From assembly GCF_964340395.1 (NCBI RefSeq), contig NC_135559.1, forward strand, positions 16,260,031 through 16,324,030: a stretch of DNA of 64,000 bases. Direction: 5' to 3'. A model generated the notes under the pieces. That model searched no databases and was not told the origin of the DNA. It was given only the letters and a program-made list of their open reading frames with translations. The stretch is from Glandiceps talaboti (Eukaryota > Hemichordata > Enteropneusta > Spengelidae). A program made the translations under genes and the position numbers. Shown here one piece after another: positions 1-12,324 of the stretch. The stretch's first letter is position 1. Every line of letters begins with the position of its first letter.

Positions 1-670
1 AGAATCACAGTTGATGTGGCATTTCAAGAATGGGACAAAACATTTAGGCACAAACACAGATGAGTTGAAATCCAAAGCAATTAATTACAAAGGTGTCCAC
101 TACAGTTTGGGTGTAGCAGTGTTTATCAGTAGAAAAGTAATCAATTGAAACCATTAAAATCATTAAAGGCCCACTTTGATAAAAGTATTAAACATTAGGT
201 GTAAAAAACAGTTGTCTGACAAAGATGTAGAAAAAGTAGGCCCGGAACAAAAGAATAATCCTATGTAATCCTCATGGCGCCACTGATAAGATAATACTAC
301 TGTTACTAGTGTGAGAACCTGGGATTGAAACTCTGGCCTTTAAGTCTATATGTAGTAATTTCCGCAATGGCCTGTTTCTACTGCACTGTAAAAGAATAGT
401 TGCAATGCTTATCACTTGTCAATGTGATTAGGTACAGGGTGTGTGGTGTCTCTGTTATTGTTTGTCTCAGGGTAAAATACTGTAAGTTAACAAATATTGC
501 GTCCAATCAGTGAAACATCACACCACCACCCCCATTGTCACTATAAGTACTGGGACTTCAATATAAATGAGTTCATTTGACAGACTTTGCATACCAAAAA
601 CGTACATGTCAAATGTCTAATAGAGAAGATATAATTGTTAAACATGTTGATATTTATGTTTTTGTTACAG
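1..670. other. Probable intron of the upstream plus-strand gene
   Basis: No coding signal or recognisable repeat was found. The stretch ends in a strong acceptor (pyrimidine-rich, then TTGTTACAG) at 661-670 that opens the exon at 671, so it is most simply read as the last part of an intron whose donor lies outside the window. Confidence 0.5.
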
Positions 671-802
671 TATGAAAACGCTATGGCAGGAGGCATGTCT
701 GCCAGTTCAGCCCTCAGTATGGCTGCCATGCAGCGACCTACGTCATACCCATCTCCATACACCTCTCCCTACCAACCACGTCTCGGATATCACTGGTGGT
801 AA
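671..802 (+). CDS. 3' coding exon of an unidentified gene (partial)
   Basis: An acceptor at 669-670 opens a 43-codon reading frame starting YENAMAGGMS and ending PRLGYHWW, followed by TAA at 800-802. The peptide is rich in Met, Ala, Ser, Pro and Tyr (for example PSPYTSPYQP), a disordered C-terminal tail composition seen in RNA-binding and transcription-associated proteins. I do not recognise the family; a faint similarity in composition to the FAM168 C-terminus is not enough to name it. The stop codon overlaps a strong splice donor: exon to 798, then GTAAGA. If that donor is used the frame continues into 3016-3058. Upstream exons lie outside the window. The frame was chosen because the other two give a stop at once or an unlikely Cys/Trp-rich peptide. 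Confidence 0.55.
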   Translation, partial: YENAMAGGMSASSALSMAAMQRPTSYPSPYTSPYQPRLGYHWW

Positions 803-3015
803 GAAATGCCAAACAACAAACCTGTACCAGTATAGAGTACATCTGTGCCTTCCAGATTAGACTAAAAGTAGAAATCCCTAACGTGTTTGAACTCTTTCAC
901 TGCTGCAGTCAACTATTTTTCACATAGTCAGAATTTTTAATGTAATAAAAATTTTTCTTTTTTTATTTATAGTAAAATTTGATCTAAACCCAAAATTTGT
1001 ACAATAGTTAGTTTTTTTTCATGCCTAAAAGAAAAGATGGAAAAGAAAACAGTCAAAAATTAGAGACAAAGTTAGGAATTTTACTCTTTATTTTTGGCGG
1101 GAAAATGTTGGCAGTGAAAGTGTTTAAAGAGAGAAAAAGACTTAACTGAGAACTCTTTAAAAATCAAAACATTATCTTTTAAACAGGGTCCTGGAAGTGT
1201 ACTTGGTACGTGTATTTAGTGGAGGAAAGAAAAAACCCTCCACAACCTCTGTTTGTGCCCAGAATTCCTGCCCAAATGAAAATGGTTCCTATGGCAACAT
1301 AAAAAAAAAATCACTTCTGAATTCTGATTTGAAATCAAAATCATTCATGCTGATATTTTGGTATAACCATTTAGAAAAAAAGTTTGCAAAATCTTTTTTT
1401 GTAAAATTATTGGTGATTGGAAATAAAAACGTCTGCAACTAAATTTTGGCAGGAAGGCTGTTGGCATGGTGACGATAAGAACATTATTCTATAATAAAAA
1501 AAAATATAATGGGTTGGGAGAATTTAACTTCTGTAGTTGAATGTCATTGTACCTTGAATGAACAGGGATTGATAAAGAGTCCAAAGGTCGTCTTTTACCG
1601 ATAAACTGTCTCGTAATATCCGTCACGATAAATTTCGTTTTAGCATAGTGTTGAGTCCAACAATATGTCTATGCACAATAGTCTTCCAACCATTAGTAAT
1701 CATATTGGTTATTTTCATTTCAATATCACCAAATGCTGCTGCAAATTCTTCGAAACTATTTCATACTTTTTTCTCAAAATATCCGATAAAATTTACTGCA
1801 GGCAATACTTTTCAAAGTATAGCTGAATGAAATTAAAGGAGTCCATCAGGGTAGGTCTGTTCCACTTTAAAATTCTCAACTGTGTGGGAAGATTTTGGCA
1901 CATTGCCAACTTGAGCAGACTATAATTTGTAACTTCTGGCTTTTCCCCTGTTTTGCTCATAAATAATGAAATAAGATCTTCAATCAATTTTGTTCTCATA
2001 ACAAATTGTTTTGCATTTCTAATGAACAAAATATACGAACAAGAACTGAATATTACTTCACTTTCAAATTTTTTTTATTATATATATGCCAAAACGTTTT
2101 TTCTTATCTGTCTATGTTGTTATTAATCTCTCCATTCTAATATATTTCATGTATGCAAGCACTGTATAGTAGGAATCTCTCCTAAACATTTTAAAGAGTA
2201 GTGTGTTCCACCCTGTGAATCCTAGAAAATGAAAGGGATGCATTTACATAATAACACATTCCATTGTTATGTAAATTCACCATGACTCTTCCATTATTTT
2301 CTAGGGAGGACACAGCTATGGTGCTACCTCTCACACCAGATAACTTCCAATAGAGTATTTTCCGAGACAGTTTATGGTAATAGACAAAGGCTTGTAAGGC
2401 CTTCGTCAGAATGGCTTCTTGGTACATGTGCATATCGTGTAGACATCAAGTATTTTAACCATTTCAATGGAAACAAAAAAAAAAAAAACTTCTAAATGTT
2501 GTCTTGTTTAAGAATTATGTCAATTTACAATTTTTTTGAATGTATACCTACCAGGCTAGAAAACATTTTTGAAATGTAAAATAACTTGCAGCAGGAACTC
2601 AGATGTGACTATATATGTGTTCAAAAACAGATTCTTTATTTGACCAATAGATTGACTTTTTTTGTCTTTTTTTTTTTTTTTGAAGAGAAGAGCAGACCGC
2701 GAGTTTACATTTTCCTCACAACCAAGCAGATATTTGATTTTAAAGCCACGATTTCTTTTCTTGAATGTCAAAAATTCTGATCCGACCTAAAGCGAAAAAA
2801 GACCAAAGAGGGTTTGCGTGATAACATACAATGTAAAACTTAACATAAGAAGAGCGCCAGTTTCGAAATTATGCAGATTACGTGTTATGGTAGTTTGACC
2901 TTTTGACCCAAGTGGCATGACCTCTGATCCCCTTACTCTAAGGAGTGTTCAGGGTTGCGATATGAATGTACTGCCTTGAAAGCAAAATCAACACCAGTTC
3001 ATTGTTTTTTTCCAG

Positions 3016-3058
3016 GACTATGCAGGATGCTGGGGCTAAATATTACAAAGACAAATGA
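3016..3058 (+). CDS. Possible alternative last coding exon of the upstream gene
   Basis: A long pyrimidine tract ending in TTTTTTTCCAG (to 3015) is followed by G-ACT-ATG-CAG and an open frame to TGA at 3056-3058. Joined to the donor at 798/799 it keeps frame: TG plus G rebuilds Trp, then TMQDAGAKYYKDK and stop. Acceptor quality, frame compatibility and the lysine/tyrosine-rich sensible peptide support a real exon that would replace the in-place TAA. Against it: the exon adds only 13 full codons, and no homolog is recognised. Confidence 0.45.
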
Positions 3059-6000
3059 ATGCTCGGTGAGGAAGACAAACTTTTTTGCCCCATGGAAAAG
3101 AGAGGATTTTTAAAACGAGAACAAAAAAGTTGTGAGACCTACTTCACCAACCAAAAAAAAGTCTGTTCATGACTTTTTTTTAACCGTTAATTAAGACTAT
3201 CGTCCATTTTTTCTTTCTTGTTGAAATGATCCAACTCATCGTGATATGGGGAAAGGCAGTACATTCTCTGCAACACTGAATACTTACTATGTTCAGTAAT
3301 TCCCTTCAAACTTTTATGCCAGCAGACCATAGTTCTTCTAGTGACATCAATTCATATGTGTGTGGTTTTAGTGTTTTTTATACACTCTCATCACAGAAAT
3401 GTACAGCTTTCTCTTCTTGCCCACATTTGTATTAGTTTCTGATAAGCTTGGACTTCAACCCGGTAGGTTTGTGAATTCATATTCCAGACATGTCTGGCAC
3501 CCTCTGGTGGTACCTTCTCTTGAGGGTGTTAGGAATTTCTTCTCTCCTAAATTAGAACTTAGAAATTAGACTGTACAGAAAACTTTCCCGGTGTGATATC
3601 TAGACTCAAGATAAATTCTTACATGGTGTACTTTACAACATTTATACCCAGACTAGTAAACAGTCCACAGATGTAATATGGTTTTGCCCAAAATGACGGC
3701 ATTACAGTGCCCTCTTGTGTTGAGACTTAGATATCAAAATGTTCATAATACATCACCCTGTCAAGGTACTGTAGACAGCTTCCTGAGGACAAACGAATAT
3801 TAGAACCATAAACTTCTATACTGATAGGGGTAGAGTTTAGACAATCCAACTTTTAGTACAATAAAATGCAAAAGCGACGTCAGTCTTAACTCTAACCTTC
3901 ATCCAAAACCTAAAAAAAGACATCAACGCTTTCATTGTGAAATTGAAATCAATACTGAAATGAACCATTTTCTGTGTGAATACTTCAAATGAAGTAGCAC
4001 ACAGATGTTGTTGAGTTGCAAGCGTTGCAGGTCTATTAAAAGATTTCATGGCCATGCAATGTAAAAAGTTCACGGTTCTAATACATGCCGGTTATCCTTG
4101 TGAAGTTGTCAGAAGTACATCTCCTTTCCTTTCCCTACAGCGTCTACTAGGATACTCTGGATAGCTTGAAATCAATACCCTTCCATGTCAGAAATACAAC
4201 TTTGTTCATTAGAAAGATAACATGAAATGAATGCATCACACCAGTTAGATTTCATATTTGTGGTTGGGTAACATACAAAAGTGGTTTTGACATAGCCATC
4301 CAGTATGGCATTGTTTCACATGTTTTCACCGTATATATATAACCATTTGGTTAGTTAGTGTGCACATCCATCATTTCTCAGATTTATAATGAGAAGTCCA
4401 GGTCTTAAAATTAAGTACGTCGTTTCTCAGATCTCTTGAGAAGTCCAAGTCAATTCAGAAACTGTACTTTACTCGGTTTAAAGGCTAAAATAATCACTAC
4501 TTCAGTTTATGTGTCATTGTATTTTATTTTCTGTTGTCATAGAAATAAAATGCAATGTGACATAATTTCATCAAATATACATTTTTTCAGTTTCAGGGGT
4601 TTAATGTGTCATACTAATTGATGCAAGTATGATACGGTTACTAAGAAAGATTTACCAAATAAGTAGTCATCCGTTTCTTTTCTGCCGATGAATAAATACA
4701 CACTTGGCTCGGTTCAGTCTAAACAACTCATCAAATTCATGTTTTACACAATAAAAAAAAGAAGAAGAGATAGTCGAGCTGAAAATGAAACCATTGTCCT
4801 TTATCGGTTATACAAAGTAATGTGCTTTTTGCAGTACACTTTGAGGTCATCAGCCTCGTTTTCAAACCCTCAACATCATATACTCATTATCTTGTATGAT
4901 TATACTCATGAACAGTTTTAGCGATCTTAATATAAAAACAAGAGAAGTGATTTCATTCCAACACTGAGGGCACTGTTTGAGATGTGTGGCATTTCTTTCT
5001 AACTGGTCCAGAAATGTTTTCATATTAAGATACAAAACATTCTTTTCTTTAGTTTCGTAGTTTCTTTGTTTCATTGGACACAAATTGCAATGAGTACATG
5101 ATTGTTTTGATGGTAAAACTTCAAAAAAATAATGTGCTAGTTAAGTCTGACCAGAAGGAGGTTGTGATGTAAAACTTTTTTTTTTCTTTTTTGAGACAAA
5201 AATCTATATTTTTATGGTTCATATTGTTTTCTAAGATTTGACTGTTGGGTGACTATAACTGAGTGTTTCTTGTAGAGGCTTATAACAGACTAGAACTGCC
5301 AGAGGACTGTCATAGTCTCTCACATCATGTGTGTCGATTCTATGCTTTAAAAATGGGACAATTATAGTTGATTTAAAAAATAATGAACAGGGTCAAACAG
5401 AGATACTAGATGGTGTCACTACCTTCAACGTAGAAGTCTTTAAATTAAGTGATAAAACTGGGGAATCACATTTCCAATGCTACGTTGTGTGCGTGCATGT
5501 CCCTTTCTGCTAAACTATGCCCTATGGTAATGGCTCCTTGCACTGCTGCATGCAGTGAGGTTGAACAGAAGTGTGCACTGTTTTTACCAAAAATATGTGG
5601 GCTTCTTCAAACGACTTGATAAAAATGTTGATACTTTTGAGCATAAGCCTGAGTCAGACGGTGGGTTCCTGTACACATTTGTAGACAATCATCATCAGAA
5701 ATTGAATGGTCAAGTTGTTGTATCTGATCTCGAGTGTTCTGCATTAAATAAACGGCAGCTAAATTGCTAAATACATATACTTGTATATCTCAGACTATAA
5801 ACTGCTATTTTGAAGGAGTTTGCTCATCACCTAGTCTTCCATATAGTGTTACTATTTTTAATAGTAAATTTCCAATGTTTTTCAGCCATCTATTCAAACA
5901 ATTTCTGTATTTGTGAGTAGCGCCAAACATGCAAACACAACACAAAATCATGATAGAGTTCTCTAAGTTACACAAGATTTCTCATCAAAATCAAAATTTT

Positions 6001-6960
6001 TTGACTACATTTTACAAGATAACTATTGTCACAGCCACAAGTATATTACACTGCACGCATGCATACAGGTACTCTAAAGAGGGCAAATATGCAAGAGTGA
6101 CTCACATAGACCTGTTGCTGGACCCAACATGCATTGCAGGTCTCCCCACACAACGCCATACAGGGCGTTTGCCTGTGATACTCTGAGAGATGGTTGTCAT
6201 CTGACCGTACCCTGGGTTTACCAGTAAAATCCTTCTCTGTCATGTTTAGTCTTTGTTCTATAAAATCACTCCGAATTAAGGGTTCAACATGTCTTTCCAT
6301 CATTCACATTAGAAGTTAGTCCACATTCAAGAAAGGCTAAATATAAGTGGCATCATCTCATGCAATGCATCGTGCAACTATTTGCAGTGATTACACAGAA
6401 GGTGAACGGTCACTCAGCACTGAAAACACCTTATGTTTATTACCTCACTCAGATCTTTTCCTTTTGTTATAATTTCAAGACAATAGCTATTTTATCATTG
6501 CTGTAAACTCCTTCAAAATAACATTTATGTACCACAAATTAAAAAAACAAACTCACTAATGTTGTGGTGTCTCAAAGACTGAAGAAAGAATTATTTGGCT
6601 AAGTGCATGGTTCTCGCTCTCTTACTAAGGTATTTTTTTTGTATGGGTAGAAGGAAAGAATAAAGTGACCATATTGTAAAAGAAAAAAAAAATTACAACT
6701 ACCATGGCAAAAGAGTGTTAATGTTATTACTAAAAAAATTCTTGTCCTCTTTGTTACGAGTTTAAAAACTCTTAGCCTTCGAAAGGCAGTTGAAATTGGG
6801 GGAAATTGCCAAGTCATTGTTCAAAGGCAGATTACAGAAATTGTCATTTTGTAGTGTTTCTTTAGAATGTTCTTTTGTTTAAGTTTGTATCTGTTTCCAT
6901 GACATTCTTGCAATATAGTCAATGTAACTGAATTTTAATAAAGAAGCATAATGTATGGGC
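3059..6960 (+). other. Candidate long 3'UTR of the upstream gene
   Basis: No coding sequence is recognised. The stretch from 803 to about 6960 has almost none of the interspersed repeats that crowd the rest of the window, and the first SINE starts just after it at about 7140. A canonical AATAAA lies at 6937-6942, followed about 35-50 bases on by a T/GT-rich stretch (tctgttttgtgtttt), which fits a poly(A) site. Earlier AATAAA copies (about 944 and 1420) could serve shorter transcripts. The 3'UTR reading is inference. Confidence 0.35.
6937..6942 (+). terminator. Candidate poly(A) signal AATAAA
   Basis: AATAAA with a downstream GT/T-rich element, at the boundary between repeat-poor sequence and the SINE-bearing intergenic stretch. 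Proposed as the end of the upstream gene. Confidence 0.4.
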
Positions 6961-7141
6961 AATGTATATCATTAGTCTGTTTTGTGTTTTACTCCTTTGC
7001 ATGTAATGTATATGAGTGAGCACAATTCAACACCCCTGCCCCTCCACTCCTACCTAATCCATCATCCCAAACACCACATTTTAACTGTTACTTGAGTTTG
7101 TGAAAGCTTTGGGGTTTGTTCAACCATAGACTGTCTATGGT

Positions 7142-7363
7142 TCAACCCAGCTGTATAACTGGGAACCTGGTAGGATGTAGGTTGCAATGTGAAGGCTTTA
7201 ATCCTATGCGCTTAAATGGCTGCAATTGGATTTTATGCTCCTTGAGGAAGACTAAAGGGCCGTTGTGCCTTTCTGATCCGAGCCAGGGGTAATAATTGTA
7301 AAGTGCTTTGAGCACGTAGTGGGAAAGCGCTATATAAGAACCCAACATTATTATTATTATTAT
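7142..7363 (+). repeat. SINE-like element, copy 1
   Basis: Shares most of its length with 35030-35320: TCAACCCAGCTGTATAA, then GAACCTGGTAGGAT, GGTTGCAATGTGAA, TTTAATCCTATG, CAGGGGTAATAATTGT and a 3' end GGGAAAGCGCTATATAAGA followed by an (ATT)n tail. The 3' AAAGCGCTATATAA block and simple tail are typical of SINEs mobilised by CR1/L2-like LINEs in aquatic animals. Just upstream, 7124-7141 holds a small palindrome (ACCATAGAC/GTCTATGGT). Confidence 0.7.
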
Positions 7364-7599
7364 GTTATTATTGTGTGTGTTGGTATTGAAAGTCTATGGA
7401 ATCCTATATATGTGTGCGTATGTGTTGAACTGGGTTTATGAGATCTGTCTGTATGTGTGTCAGTGTTTGTTTATCCCAGGCTCTGTGCCAGTATGTGCGT
7501 TTGCGAGCACACCTGAATGGATGGATGGACTGATAGCTGAATGCTCAACACTTGGACTTGGTGCGGATGTTTCTGGAGGTGCTATTTTGCAGTTATTCT

Positions 7600-8020
7600 T
7601 CAAAACATATTGAAAACCTCCCTTGCAACCAACAGCAAATGACGGAGTATATTATAAAGATAATAGACATTAATAGGCAAGGGAATAAATATTCAAAAAA
7701 ATGTAAGCAAATATCCCTAGCGACAAGACCACGCCCGTAGCAACAGCCAAATCATGGTTATATTGCAAATATGAAAGCTGAGAAGTGAATACAGATTACA
7801 AACAGTCATGTATACAAATATGTCTAGCAACAACACCATGCCCATAGCAACAGCCAAATGAAGGCGTATCTTGTAAAGATAATAGACATTTATAGGCAAG
7901 GGAATAAACTTTCAAAAAATGTATGCAAACATGCCTAGCAACAACCAAATGATGGCAGGCATATGTGGTAAAGGTAACAAGGGGGCTGGATATGGATAGG
8001 CAACCAGATAAACATAAACC
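7600..8020. repeat. Tandem repeat of about 100 bp with CCACGCCCATAGCAACAG core
   Basis: About three diverged units carry, in order, a CTAGC(A/G)AC box, ACCACGCCC or a variant, GTAGCAACAGCCAAAT, TTGTAAAGATAATAGACAT and AGGCAAGGGAATAAA. The same unit recurs in four copies at 51590-52050, so it belongs to a dispersed element rather than a local satellite. No coding capacity is seen. Confidence 0.7.
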
Positions 8021-8638
8021 CCAAAGAATGCACAGTTGTTGGCGTTATTTTTCTACATTGAACTAGTGATCTCATCCCTAAAATGATCGGTGTACGCTAT
8101 GCATTTTTTTAAAGAACTTTAATTTTTAGTGAAAATCACAAAAAGCTTGGTCGGCTGCCGATGAACTTTTACGGGTAGAGCCAGATTGGATAACGAAATC
8201 ATTTTGTGAACTTTAAGGTAATTAGATTGGTGATATACAAATACAATACTGTAATTATATTTTTTAGACAAGAGACATGAAGTACAAAATTAAAACTCGG
8301 GTAGGACATTTGGTTTTAATGTTCCTGTATAGGTTAAAGCATTTAAGATAGAATATACTTAAATCGCTCTAAAGCGCTAGCGAAAGCAACCTCTCTCCCT
8401 CCACCAACCCCCCCCCCCCAAAAAAAAAAGACGCGAAATCGCTCTTCTCTGCATGTCTTCCAAACTGCCTCAACGACACAGTGCGCTATACTTACATACA
8501 TTCGAATCGAAGACACCCGCGAGTTCGAGAAACGTTCTATTTTCCAAGGATTTCTATGGCAGTTTGCGTTATCGAACTTAAAATTCCGTCCAATTTAATT
8601 GAAAAATTGACTTCACTGCAGAATAAAGCAATTGACAG

Positions 8639-9259
8639 GTAAGTACATTCAAATGTACGTTCGTCATATATAACGAACACGTGTCGATATATAGAGGACT
8701 CGAACATCGCATCAATCTCGCTCGTAAAACTTGAGGCACGAATGGCGAGGTCTGACAGTACACATTATGAAACGTTTCGGACAATTTCTGTTCTGTTAGG
8801 AGCAAGATCAATGGTTCAATGTAGAATAAAAAGCTAAATTCTTATATTTTATATGACATGCCATTGGATTTCATCAACAATGGTCCTCTTTGAATAATTT
8901 GAGTAGGTCCATATATTTTTCATACGATTTGATATTAAAATATCGTATTATAATATTTGTGACGTAAACGTTATCATCATGACGTTTACCAAGATGAAAT
9001 CATAACTTTTTTGTCTTCTTTGGTTTTAGTTATGAAAAAATATCGAAAAGTTGACTATAATTAAGTAGAAGTTCATCGTCCATGTTGTGTGATAAAATTT
9101 AAATTCCCAAACAATTGCAAATGTGAGGACTTTCTGAATGAAGCTAAGGGTTGATCTCGAAACGTCACCTCATTATAATCATCTTCTTCGGACTGCATGA
9201 GCGAGAACATTAATTTCACCTTACTGAGTTTTTTTATCGTTTCGCTTGTTCTATTACAG
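8639..9259 (+). other. Predicted 5'UTR intron of the kinase gene
   Basis: A perfect donor CAG|GTAAGT sits at 8638/8639 and an acceptor TTCTATTACAG ends at 9259, twelve bases before the kinase ATG. The spliced leader would carry an in-frame TAA three codons ahead of the ATG, which fixes the start. A 5'UTR intron argues that the gene is not a recent retrocopy. Not proven without transcripts; exon 1 start is unknown. Confidence 0.5.
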
Positions 9260-9271
9260 GTGTAAGCCATC

Positions 9272-10525
9272 ATGGAATGTAGGGGTGATTACCGTAGGCT
9301 GAGAGAGGAGCCAGGGGTAATGAACCACCACTTGAGTAATTTTGATAAAATGCTTACTCCAACTATCTATCGTTGGCCACCAATAGAACGGAAATTTAAC
9401 CCAAAGAAACGAGTCGCAGACGAAAAAGAGCGCGAAAGTGAAGGCAGCCAGACAAATGGTCAAAAGAACGGGGATCCAAGTACAGACGACCTCGGGAGTG
9501 ACGTAACGCGTACGGAAGACGATGTTTCGAACCCAGAGAACGATAACAGACGACGAATCGAGTTAATCGACCCTTTAGATTTCCTAGACATGCAGGATGA
9601 TAGTTTACCATTCGCTGAAATCAAGCCCCGTGGACGAAAACAGATATCAGACAGCGAAGAATATCATTTCTGGCTACATAATTACAGTAAGCTGAGTTCG
9701 TCACCGATCGGTGTCGGGACTTACTCCGACGTGTACATAGCAGCGAAAAAGAGACCCAGACGAAAAGTTGCCGTGCGTGTTATTGACCGCGAGGAGGCGC
9801 CCTACATCTATATCAAGAAAGGTTTCTATCAAGAAGTCGAAATTATGAAGTATCTTGACCACCCTAATATTTTGAAGTTTATTGATTGGTTTGAGGCGAG
9901 AACGAAAAAATGTTTAGTGATGGAACTAGGTGACAGGGGTAGTCTAGAACGACACATTGGCGATTCTCTAGCGGGTCTTCCTGAAACTCAAGGCGCTACT
10001 TACTTTCGACAAATTTTAGATGCGCTCGCATATTGTCATGATCACGGCATAGCTCACGGCGACGTGTCAACGCACAATATTCTGCTGGATAAAGATTTTC
10101 GGGTGAAACTTTCAGATTTCAAGTTCGCAACTGTCATAACTGGACCTGATTTCATATGCGCCAAATACCACGGTACTTACGGATTTGTACCACCGGAGAT
10201 TATCGATCAGAAACCATACGATCCGCGAGTCGCAGATATATGGTCGCTCGGCTGCGTCCTCTTCCGCATGATGACGGGAAAGTTTGCTTACAAATGCGAA
10301 GGCGATCATAAAATTGACAAACTTCGTCGAGTGATGAACAAGGCTCCGCAGTGGCCAAGACCACTCAGGAACTATTCAAGAGATGTTCGTTGTCTAGTTA
10401 AACGCCTACTGATAGTGAACCCAATGCAAAGAATTAAGATAAAAAGTATTGCCTCAAATATCTGGGTAGGCCTAAACACCATCCAGACAGACAGCGAGGG
10501 GACGCGCGATAATGAATCAAATTAA
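9272..10525 (+). CDS. TSSK/CAMK-like protein kinase, probable pseudokinase
   Basis: An intact 417-residue single-exon frame. Residues 1-135 are a charged, probably disordered N-terminal extension. A protein kinase fold spans about 138-399: glycine loop IGVGTYSDV (146-154), helix C Glu188, hinge MELGDRGSL (217-225), catalytic loop, activation segment to PPEI (307-310), DIWSLG (322-327) and the late Arg (QRI, 386-388). NILLDKDFRVKLSDF (269-283) is like testis-specific serine kinases, where LLLDKDFNIKLSDFG is usual. Key residues are changed: the VAIK lysine is Arg (VAVR, Arg169), HRDLKxxN reads HGDVSTHN (262-269, so the HRD Arg and the catalytic-loop Lys are lost), and DFG reads DFK (282-284). 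Asp264, Asn269 and Asp282 remain. Loss of the ATP-anchoring Lys and the DFG Gly suggests weak or absent phosphotransfer, so a scaffold or regulatory role is likely. The ATG lies in a good context (ccatcATGG) just after an in-frame TAA. Confidence 0.85.
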   Translation: MECRGDYRRLREEPGVMNHHLSNFDKMLTPTIYRWPPIERKFNPKKRVADEKERESEGSQTNGQKNGDPSTDDLGSDVTRTEDDVSNPENDNRRRIELIDPLDFLDMQDDSLPFAEIKPRGRKQISDSEEYHFWLHNYSKLSSSPIGVGTYSDVYIAAKKRPRRKVAVRVIDREEAPYIYIKKGFYQEVEIMKYLDHPNILKFIDWFEARTKKCLVMELGDRGSLERHIGDSLAGLPETQGATYFRQILDALAYCHDHGIAHGDVSTHNILLDKDFRVKLSDFKFATVITGPDFICAKYHGTYGFVPPEIIDQKPYDPRVADIWSLGCVLFRMMTGKFAYKCEGDHKIDKLRRVMNKAPQWPRPLRNYSRDVRCLVKRLLIVNPMQRIKIKSIASNIWVGLNTIQTDSEGTRDNESN

Positions 10526-12324
10526 AATATCGAGTTCATGTTTTTAGGGCTTATATTTGGACAAAGAAATTATACTCTCGAAATTAAATGACGTTCGAAG
10601 TTTACTTCCCTACAAGGATATTTATTGCATATTGCAATGCCTCTGGCCCATGTGCAAACGTTTAAAAAAAACATAAATAACAACTTGAAGACAAAAATAT
10701 ACGATACTAAATTTACAAAATGGTGATTTCATATCTTATATACTTGGTGAACAATTGTCCAATCATTTACAAAGTATTTCATTTCGGGACTTGAAAGCTT
10801 TGAAAAAATTTACACAGATAACGTAGGATATCATTGGATGACGAGCTTCACGGTTTACTTCCCAAGACATATTATAAGATTAGTAAGAAATCTAATACGA
10901 AACACTAAGCGAATTATGTATGACATGACCAAAAGCGAAAACTCAATCATGCTGGACATCGAACACGAGGTCAATGAACTCTACATTGCGCAATGTACTA
11001 TAAATAGTACAACGCGCAGACGGTCAGACTTGTGCCTCGTTTTCAACTTTGTATTTAGCGTTGACTAAATCTGTAAAAACAAGTAAATTTGTGTCGCATT
11101 TGTAATTGACGGTATAACAATGAAGACTGTCAATTCTCCACCATGTAATGATATTTTACCGTATCAGTTCAGGTGAGAACATTTTTAATCGAAAACATAA
11201 AATAATAAATGAAATCATAGAGGGAAAGTCCAGTCAGATTTATTTCTACTTTTAATACAATTGTATTTGCATATTGATTACTACTATCAACTAATATGCC
11301 ATTTTAGGTGATAAAATATCATCTTGAAGTTGTAAGGAATGCTCTATTGCACTTGATACGTGTTCAACCGTTTAAAAGATTTCCTACACGGATTTATGGG
11401 AAATTAACCCCCAGTTTGTGACATCACACGTATTGTATGCGTAGTACCAGTACTAGTATCCGGCACGGTGTGCGATGCGTTGGTGAGGTTAACCGAATTG
11501 ATATATTCATCTACCGCTAATCCGTCCAAAAATGGTGGTTTAATTTAGATTATCTGTGATTCAAACTAAAATAAATTCAGTTGTTGCCTAGTAATCCATT
11601 GTATTCTCTGTAAAACATGTCGTATCTCGCAAAACAAAACTATGAATGACATTGTGTGCATGTTATCGGAGAAAAGGTATTAAAATGTGGTTATATAACA
11701 ACATCTGAAATATGATTTTTTTTTTCACACTCGTCAAACTATTGTGATGTTTCCGGGCGGAATAAATTATACAATAACTTGGTAGATAGACAGATCGTCT
11801 ATATGCACAATCGGTAGATTTTGGGAAAATTCACGTCTGTCATCATTTCTGCATGGGAGAGGTGTGGGGAAATGTAACAATGACGTTGTCTTTGCAGGAA
11901 AATTAGACTATGAATACAAACAACGTTAATTAAGTTGACCAGAGTTTATTTTAGATTGTTATATAGAGATCGTCGATAAGAATTGATGCCACTAGTTGCA
12001 GGTATATCTTTCTATAATTGTACACACGGCCGGACTTAAACATTTCAGAAAACGCTTGATAAATACCGCCAACTTAAACCATATTCACGTCACACAAGAA
12101 TATGAAATAAAAGTTTTCCGGGGTTTATTTGACATTTTTTAATCACTTTGTCGACAAGAATTCACTGGATGCTTTAGATATGAATCGGTGTGCACAAGAG
12201 AGACATGAACATTTCCTCACACTCTTGATTTTTTTCGATTCTATCAACTGCTTTTTAGTGTGCACGATTGTTTATTTTGTTTTTATTTCAGATACTTTCA
12301 TTATTGTTGTAATTTGGTACTCTA
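10526..12324. other. Intergenic, 3' of the kinase gene
   Basis: No further gene recognised. An AATAAA-containing stretch near 11203 and another near 12105 could end the kinase transcript. Short open frames here are random. Confidence 0.4.

Noticed and set aside
5806-6522. Possible DNA transposon with ends TATTTTGAAGGAGTTT
   Set aside because: Only about 16 bp is inverted at the two ends, 700 bp apart, with no target duplication and no second copy.
8578-8811. 77-codon minus-strand frame near the kinase 5' end
   Set aside because: Overlaps the predicted 5'UTR exon and intron of the kinase gene; no domain or start context.
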